Shown one piece after another: positions 56,693 to 64,000 of a stretch of DNA of 64,000 nt; within the stretch, counting starts at the first letter, position 1; each line of letters opens with the position of its first letter. The DNA lies in NCBI GenBank assembly GCA_963678705.1, contig OY783214.1, positions 12,710,001 to 12,774,000 of the forward strand, read 5' to 3'. Under the pieces are notes generated by a model that had not been told where the DNA came from, searched no databases, and was given only the letters and a program-made list of their open reading frames with translations. This stretch comes from Panorpa germanica (taxonomy: Eukaryota; Arthropoda; Insecta; Mecoptera; Panorpidae). A program made the translations under genes and the position numbers.

Positions 56693-59541
56693 CATCTTAA
56701 TATCAACGCTAGTGGCCACAGACGACGAAATTATCGAGTATGACCAACATGGGCATTCGGATACGCGGGATGACAGAAAGATGGAACCAGGGAAATAATT
56801 AAATTATGGAACGTCTAATTTATTAGGAGAGTTTGTATTGACAACGAAATGAAATGAATGTTGAATTTCACCAATTTTCAAATTAGGTAGTGATAATCAT
56901 AGGATAGTATTTTTATCAAATTCAGTAGAAAAGTTTTTTGCAAATGTAAAAGTAACTAATGAAAGAATTATCCAGGATAGAAAATTACAAGTATAATCTA
57001 TAAATACTTAATAACAATATCTAATTATTAGCGAATTATTAGATATCATAATCCATAATATGATTATCAGAGATGTTTCTATAAAAAAACAATTTAATTT
57101 CATTTAATTTCATATACAGTATATTTAAATCCTATGTAATACAAACATATCCGACTTGTTATTATTTTATCCGTCATTTATAAAAACGTATGGATAACTA
57201 TGTGTGTGTATGTGTAATATTGTCACAGTTGGCAACAGCGTAGCAAAACGATTGTACTCTTTATAAGGTGTTTAAAAATAACATTCATAAAAAAGTTTTA
57301 TTGCAACGATGAATATTTAAGTTTTAAGTTATCGATGTTGCCAATGTGTAACGGTAAAATAGTGTTCTACAGAAGCTTTGAGAAGAATGGATCTTCTGGG
57401 TGGGAATAAAATTATTATTTTAATCGAATATGTTTCAGAAAACATAATAAAAATAGTATGTTTCTGAAGAAATAACAAATAATTGACATTTTTTGTGAGA
57501 AATATCATCACTATCATCAGTTGCTTCCGCTGTTCAAAACACGGTGTAAGATATGGCAACGTCGCTTATGCAGTTAGTCGCCGCATGAGTAACCATATTT
57601 TTTTGATCATTTGAATGTTCATAAATTTTTAGTAATTTTTCATATGCATGAACACAGTAATAAGTATTATTGTTACGGATATTATTTAAACTACGGTGGT
57701 ACTAGGACCTCCTTAAGTCTGTGTTAATTTTCAGAACGCCTTGTATTTAATATAAATCTGTTGATATATATGTATAAGTGTATCTATGGCTTTGTATGTG
57801 TATTATGTGATCAACATAGAATGTGGTATAAGAGCAACGGGGGATGTTTGAAGTTTTAAGTGTGGAGGGGATGAAAAGCACTAAAGTTGATAGTAGTGGG
57901 GATGATTTTAAAAGGGTGGTGGAAAATACCAATGGATTTAAAGGTAGGGATGTTAACTAAACAGTATTTATTTACAGGTATTGTTTTAAATTCTTCCGTT
58001 ATAAATGGTATGTTTTGAATTTATATTTTTAAATCTTTTATACATAAAATCGCGTGTCTATTAAGTGTTGGTATTTTTAGTGTACCGTAACGCTCTCTGC
58101 TATTTATTCAAGAAATGTTAGAGGTTTATCAATGTAACGAAATCGTAATTTGTATTAATTTGCTTGCTTGATTAATTCCATTCAATTATAAGAATTAAGG
58201 CGAAAGGAAGATTTTAAATATATGTATATTGTTTTTAAATTTAAATTTTTTTTCTGGTCAGTCTTATTTTGAAATTTATGTACTAGAAAAATGTATTAGC
58301 CTGTCAAATGTTGGATTGTCTTATTACCCATAAATTTGCCAATGATCACTGTGCCCCCAAAATAACTGTGACGAAATTGACTTGTGACTGTCGAAATAAC
58401 AAAAATTGGTAGTGAATAAAAATTATCAAGAGAAAATGTAATTTGGTAGATTATAAGTTAACTTGAGAAGAACATTGGAACAGCAATAGCCTAAAAAATT
58501 CACTTTATGAAATTGTTAAATTAAAGGTGAAAATCACTTCAAATAAAAAGGACATATTAGAAATAGTAAAATGTATACTACTCAACATTTTTTGACCTGA
58601 CTCAGGTAGAAATTTGTCATGCAATGAGTGTTTCACACTTGACATAAGTTAATTCCCCTTTCCATATAGAAATTGTTTTGCAGTGTAAGGTTCATACTTA
58701 CCAACTTGCTATAAGCTAATTTCAAGGTTCATTTTCTACCTGGGGAAAATTACTTTTGTTTATTTATGATGCAGCAATGATCACCTTGTATTGAAGAGTT
58801 CCTCACAAGGCCGCGCTTAGGATCTGTGTGCCCTTAGACTGAACCTGTGATGAGCTCCTCCGTCCTTTTCACAACCTGAAAAGAAATATTTAATTTTTAG
58901 AAGTTATATAGTTATAATTTCATTATAATTTTAAACAATTATATGAAGAAAAGTGCAAAAAGTAGATATTGAAAATTTATCCCAAACAGACTCCAATCAA
59001 AATTGTTAAATGTGTTTTTTTTTGGTGCGGTCCTTTAGCCTGCAGCTTATGTGGGCTGTGATTAATTTGGTCCTGGTTCCGCTTCATGCGCCTTCTCTTC
59101 GTTTTCCTTATCTTCTACGTTTTATTATATAGAGAAAAGACTGTTAGCTTAGTAAGAAGAAGACCTTGTTGTATGCTACTACCCTCTATGAACCCTTTGC
59201 AGGCTCATTGTGTAATTCACACATTACGTGCATTACAACTTTTGGTAATAACTACATGTACTCGAATAATAAGAAAAATGTTCAACCAATTTTTTGATAA
59301 CTCATGAAGAAATAATACAAAAGTTATCACAACAAATAATTTTAATAGATACTAAACTTCTGAGTTAGAATATCCTCTTTTGCAGTTTTCAGTTTTCCAT
59401 CCGCACTCTCCTCTCTGCCGCCACTTTGGTTGTAGATGGCTCTGCGACTGTTGAGTTGAGTTGAGTTTGTTGGTGGGGTCATTGGGTGTTAAAGGGTGTC
59501 AGAACTCAGGACGAGGACTATCGGATCTAGTTGGCTGTGGC
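56693..59541. other. Non-coding AT-rich stretch
   Basis: Frames at 57329-57559, 57747-57932 and 59086-59307 have no domain. At 58705-58740 a short run resembles 10441-10475 and 13148-13182 (CTATAAGCTAATTTCAAGG). No gene was recognised. Confidence 0.4.
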
Positions 59542-59576
59542 GGGGTGTTAGTGGGGTTGGTGGGGTGATGGGGGGG
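59542..59576 (+). other. G-quadruplex motif
   Basis: Four runs of at least four G (59542-59545, 59553-59556, 59562-59565, 59570-59576) are separated by loops of 7, 5 and 4 nt, satisfying the canonical quadruplex pattern. It sits in a G-rich stretch of about 59440-59605 that is strongly strand-asymmetric in an AT-rich region. Confidence 0.7.
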
Positions 59577-61104
59577 CTAGTTGGGATGTGGGGGTGCATG
59601 GTGCGGCTGCCCAACCTATAAACAATGTTTGTGTTTGCAACATGTACATTATTCACGATGTTTTATTGTAATGTACTCATATATACGATATTATATACAG
59701 TATATTACAGAAATATGGGTTATTTTATATTCGTATTTTATAATTATGTGAAAGACTCGTAAAACATAAAAATAAAGTTCAACAGTTGTATACGAGTATA
59801 TAAGTGATTTGGTTTTTCTCTGCTTCCAATTATCAATAATTAGCTGAATTACCCGCGGCTTTGGTCAGATCTTTTCAAAAAGTTAAATTGAAAATGAGCT
59901 ATTTATTTATTTTAATGTTGTTACCATTAGGCACTAGATTCTTCTGCCTTACATCATTAAATTAGATATCATCAATAAAATAAAAATAGAGACAGAACAA
60001 ATAATTTTAAACTTCTACTGCTTCTCTCTTCCTGTTACTTTGCCTACTGATTCTCGGTGCATATGCCTCCCCTCCCGCTTCACATATTTTCACGTTTTAT
60101 CTAATAAAACCAATGCGTTTAATGCTAGCATAGACGCTTGTCTTAATAGTGTACATTAATTTAGCAGATATTGACAATATTTTCTTCTAACCTTTTTAAA
60201 CTATTTTCACTATACTTATTATAGTTGCTATAAAAAGAACAACATAGCTATACGTACGAGTTATTAATGACCGACCAACTGATTTTCCAACTGAACAATT
60301 AGTGTCTATAGTCTAGACGAAACTTCAGACAGAACGGTCGTTCTTGTTATTAAATTTGCTTTCACTACAATTGAGCTGTACGGTGGATTTAAAGTTTTTT
60401 TTTTACGTAATCGTTGAATTCTTTTGTTACCTTTTGTATGAAAATACGCAGAAAATTCACGTACAAAAAGCTGCATGTATGCGTGTATACGCACATATAA
60501 TATAATTAAGCAACTGATTGAAAATTAAAGAAAAATATGATGAAAACAGAAATGGCATTAGAAATTACATATTTATTTAAATTAACTATTATTAGATTTT
60601 GTGAATCTCTATTTGAAATTAATATCTTGTCAAATCTATACCCTTATTTTATTATTGTTTAACTAGCGCCTTCAAAGACATTTTTCAAAGAAAGGTCTTT
60701 ATATTGGTGTGTCAAATTGTTATGTAGTATAATTTTAAGCTTTTTTAAATTTTTAATAAATATGAAAACAGTTATACCGAAAATACCGAGTCAACCAGCA
60801 AGTAAATTGGAAAATTAACAGTAAATATATCATATATATATACTATTCTACTAATTTAATTCGACTCTATGAATTTAAGTTTAAGGTTCTGCAATATTTA
60901 TGTAAATATAAACAGTTTCCGGTTAAAACATTAAAAGCAAAACGCGATGCGATGCCAGAGACCAAAATTAAAATCCGCAAGGTCAGAACTGCGCGTCTGC
61001 TTCAGTATTTTTGCAGACATGTCTGTGTGATTTGAAAAAGCATCTAAAATAATCTTAATCCTGTCAGTAGAAGAAATATATAAATAATTACTTATCAGAA
61101 GCCA
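59577..61104. other. Non-coding AT-rich stretch
   Basis: The frames at 60306-60494 and 60931-61122 have no domain. No gene or repeat was recognised. Confidence 0.45.
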
Positions 61105-61320
61105 TTTATAATATTGGTCCAATATTATTTATTAACAAATATAGTAACTGTATACAATGCAAGACTAGATGTAACTCGTTTGACTGTTATATATGAAAGT
61201 CTCAGGCTGAGATTGATCCAGGGTCAATACAAATAGCAACACCACGTGATCACGCTATATGATAAGATCTAGACAAGTGCAGAGTTGTATAAGAAGTCTT
61301 AGCGCAAAATATCGCTACAT
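61105..61320 (+). repeat. Repeat family U1, copy 3
   Basis: ATATTGGTCCAATATTATTT, ATTAACAAATAT and AACTGTATACAATGCAAG parallel 337-390 and 5136-5160; the end, AAGTCTTAGCGCAAAATATCGCTA, parallels 5326-5345. No coding remnant is visible in this copy. Confidence 0.45.
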
Positions 61321-62295
61321 ACTCGAAGATAAGTTTCTTAGATTAGTTGTGTCGGATAGAAAAAGTAATTATTGTAGTAAAAAATACGAGTAGTACAATT
61401 TCACCTAAAAATCACTTAACCATTGAAAATAGCAGCATATGCCAATATAGTAATGTTGTATTATTTAAATAATTCTGAAGAATACTGTATCTAAAATATA
61501 TCATCAACAAAATCAATTTGCTGTCGTAGCGTGCGTTGCCATGCGATGGCATGTCTATCCAGATTCCAATTCCCTATTCTCCGTTGCAGAAACAAAGAAC
61601 CTTATTTAGTAGTACAACGAGACGAAAAAGGGGAGAGAATAAGGTTTTACGTACAATTATTCCTGTAGATCAAACAATTGGTTAGAGTCATGATAGTCAT
61701 CCCTTGTCGCCTTGCGTCACACAAAAACACCCTCAACGTCAAAATAACGTATCCCAATCCCAAATACCTCCCCTTAAAGTCAAGTCACCAGTTTCCAAAG
61801 CGCTGAGCAGTCATTAGACGTGGGGAGTGGGGAGGGAGGAAACCTGAGAGTGTGTCAGACGAAACATAGATATAGACAGAGGGATAGCGTTGCGGGGTTG
61901 GGAAAGGAAGAGAAAACATCGAGGTTATTGATATTATATCGATAACTGTACTTTCAGTTGAACTAAGAGCTGTAGACACCATTGAGGAATAATTCCGCGC
62001 AGAAAATAAATGAGAATTGTGTGCACACACTACAGGTTTTAATTCTACGCGGAATAAATCTGTAGATTTCTACAGAATTCACCGCGGCACGGAGAGGTTT
62101 TCCTTATCTTTTTTTTGTAGAACATATAGTGAATGAGGACACACGAAATGCGGAATTAATTATTCATAACCCATATGCCATTGTCAGCGGATTTATTTGT
62201 AAGCAGTATGTATCTGTTAGGTAAGATTTAGTATACAGAATTAAAACCCCGTGGAAAATACTACTTTAACTGTCCCAGTTAACTAACTATTATCA
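61321..62295. other. Non-coding stretch with a less AT-rich patch
   Basis: About 61540-61920 is richer in GC, with a G-rich plus strand near 61820-61910. The minus frame at 61785-62030 has no recognised domain. No gene was established. Confidence 0.4.
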
Positions 62296-62422
62296 TAAGG
62301 ATGAGCGCAGCAAACGGCCCTACTATCGATTACCAATCGATGGGATAGAATATTAACAATTCATCCTGCATGTAAACAATTCATTCTTGTTTACACCGCA
62401 TCGATGTTTTTGCTCATCCCTA
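62296..62422. mobile_element. Possible short MITE (127 bp)
   Basis: TAAGGATGAGC on the left and, reverse-complemented, TAGGGATGAGC on the right (62412-62422). ATCGAT occurs near both ends. GGGATGAGC-type termini occur in hAT elements, but no 8-bp duplication was found; TA at each end could be a duplication instead. Confidence 0.35.
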
Positions 62423-62697
62423 ATAGACAGTACAGTGGTGGTTATAACAGGAGCCATGAGTGGGTGGTTCGGTGGTAGGATTGTCGGGATAAACAACAGA
62501 GGGTGGGGAACGTATATTGGCGCACATTGTGGGCGTTTAGCAGATATGAGGGAAAATATAGTGATATGGGCAATGGCGTCACCAGTCACCAAATTAAATC
62601 GTTGAAAGGAATCGCTGGACCTAATGAAGATTGTAGTGCTGTCAATAAAATGTCTTATGAGTAACGTGGCTAAGCTACAAGTGATGAAATTTTCCAT
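62353..62697 (-). other. Unconfirmed ORF (114 codons), open on both strands
   Basis: The longest frame outside the transposon genes. It has an N-terminal hydrophobic run (CSLATLLIRHFI) and a proline-rich middle (PHPLLFIPTILPPNHPL). A glycine-rich plus frame (62387-62605) covers the same bases, so this may simply be a stop-poor GC patch. It overlaps the short MITE at its C-terminal end. No homology is recognised. Confidence 0.15.
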
Positions 62698-64000
62698 TGG
62701 GCGAATTAATGACTTTTTTTTTACTGTTTAATGCAAGCAATGTGCACGGTGCTCTAGGTACTCATCGAACAGACAAGGCTGTATAGGTTGATATTTGAAA
62801 GCAGGGAAAGTCTGAAAAACCTTTTTGACTTTATTAATAAAACTAATTTAATCTCTTTATTTTAAATACCCTTACTAGTATCTATAAGTTGTAAATTATA
62901 TTGTAAATGTATATATTCTTTATATTGAAAGTTGATGCACACAAATAAATATTTAAATACTTGTTTACTTATTTAGAACTTTAAAATGAACAACAAAAAT
63001 AAAAGCAACCTTAATAATACTGGATTATGATTATCTTGTAATAGTTATTAAATCAATAAAAATAGCTCCATTAAGGTTACAAAGAAAAACAGAAAAATAT
63101 ACGATCTTCTAGAACAAAACAATCGCATCGAAGTATTATAAATTTTATATCATTATCCTTGACCTAATTCCATATTTTCTAACCTCTATTTTCAATACTT
63201 TTATATAATCCCCTTATATAACCCTCGCTCAACTCAACGGTACAGGGTACAGGGGATGGTGGTGTCTGTTATCATCTTCAATTTCCGGGATAGAAGAGGC
63301 GCTGTAATGAGATAGCCCGTTATTCTATGGTCCCTATCCCATGGCATACAAAATACAGTTGCAGACTGTGCCCTTAATAATATTGTGGATATGGTATGGA
63401 TATTCGCATCCACATAGCAACTCACGTGTCCGAATGGATTCTAAAGGTTACGAAGGATTCACCTATACCGACCGAGTTAGCTACACGTTCAATTGATGAT
63501 GTTTGCATTGAGAGGGTTAAGGTAAGGTTCGTTCGCGTTGTGGAGACACGGGTGGCGCTTAGAGATCTAATAAACTCCATCGGATGTTTGTGTTGTGTAT
63601 GTGTTGGTAACCATTATTCGACTAAATTAAACAGAACTTCGTAGCACTTCGCAGAAATATACGTAAATGGAGAATACCTTGTTGCTTTTTATATATAGGC
63701 TTCATGAAATAATAATTTTGTTATTCAAGGATTAATATATACACGAATTAGTTGCGTTGGTGATTGGTTCGTCCAACATGCAAATATTCATTGATCGTTT
63801 AAGGTGAAACATTACTTCATGGTTATATAGTTAGATATAGATGGCGACAGTGTACTAAAATAACAAATTTGTACTAGCAGTCCATGTTTTCAAATATAAA
63901 AACGTTAATAACTTTGCACACGATTGAGCTATTTAAACCATATAAACTTTAGGAGTCAGATAAATGTTCAAGCTTTGTTTATAAATAGATCATTAATTAG
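62698..64000. other. Non-coding stretch with a candidate exon-like patch
   Basis: Mostly AT-rich. About 63230-63640 is less AT-rich; a plus frame at 63396-63644 passes AAG|GTAAGG (donor-like, near 63520), and a minus frame overlaps its start. No family is recognised and no acceptor with a good pyrimidine tract was seen. Confidence 0.35.

Noticed and set aside
1-64000. CRISPR arrays, operons, riboswitches or bacterial signals
   Set aside because: None seen; the sequence is that of a eukaryotic nuclear genome.

Overview
The window looks like nuclear DNA of an insect. It is AT-rich and intron- or intergenic-like, with no prokaryotic gene layout, and the recognisable proteins are all metazoan transposon proteins: one intact BEL/Pao retrotransposon, LINE 3' ends, a piggyBac C-terminal finger and hAT- or Harbinger-like MITEs. 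The LINE tails at 15.3-16.3 kb and 52.9-53.6 kb resemble a non-LTR family I associate with ants and other Hymenoptera, so a hymenopteran host is my best guess, not a demonstrated fact.

Layout. 0-10 kb: a 146-bp MITE at 43-188, a 429-bp MITE at 1984-2412, several fragments of an unclassified repeat (337-665, 5133-5347 and an inverted piece at 5619-5890) and two short GC-rich patches with open frames. 10-16.3 kb: a roughly 430-bp sequence present twice, each copy holding a 48-bp segment that looks like a mini-exon, then a LINE 3' end. 16-30 kb: a 409-bp hAT-like MITE, an inverted-repeat element followed by a broken piggyBac C-terminal finger, a frameshifted unassigned ORF and a partial MITE copy. 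30.3-37.1 kb: a complete BEL/Pao element on the minus strand with two 330-bp LTRs that are identical by eye, a GCATC target duplication and a 1726-residue Gag-Pol. 37-50 kb: a 121-bp TA-flanked MITE, an 832-bp repeat with inverted ends, a cluster of CRE/ATF-like sites upstream of a possible first exon, a second LINE type with an ATG-repeat tail, a 332-bp MITE with TTA duplications and a truncated hAT-like copy. 50-64 kb: a long TA microsatellite, a second copy of the first LINE type, a G-quadruplex motif and mostly featureless AT-rich DNA.

No host protein-coding gene could be established. The window reads as a transposon-rich intergenic or intronic stretch carrying a few candidate exons and promoter-like patches that need transcript data. 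The BEL/Pao element is the only unit that looks functional: LTRs, target duplication and every expected Gag-Pol domain are present without a break. The other elements are remnants or non-autonomous copies that would depend on enzymes encoded elsewhere.
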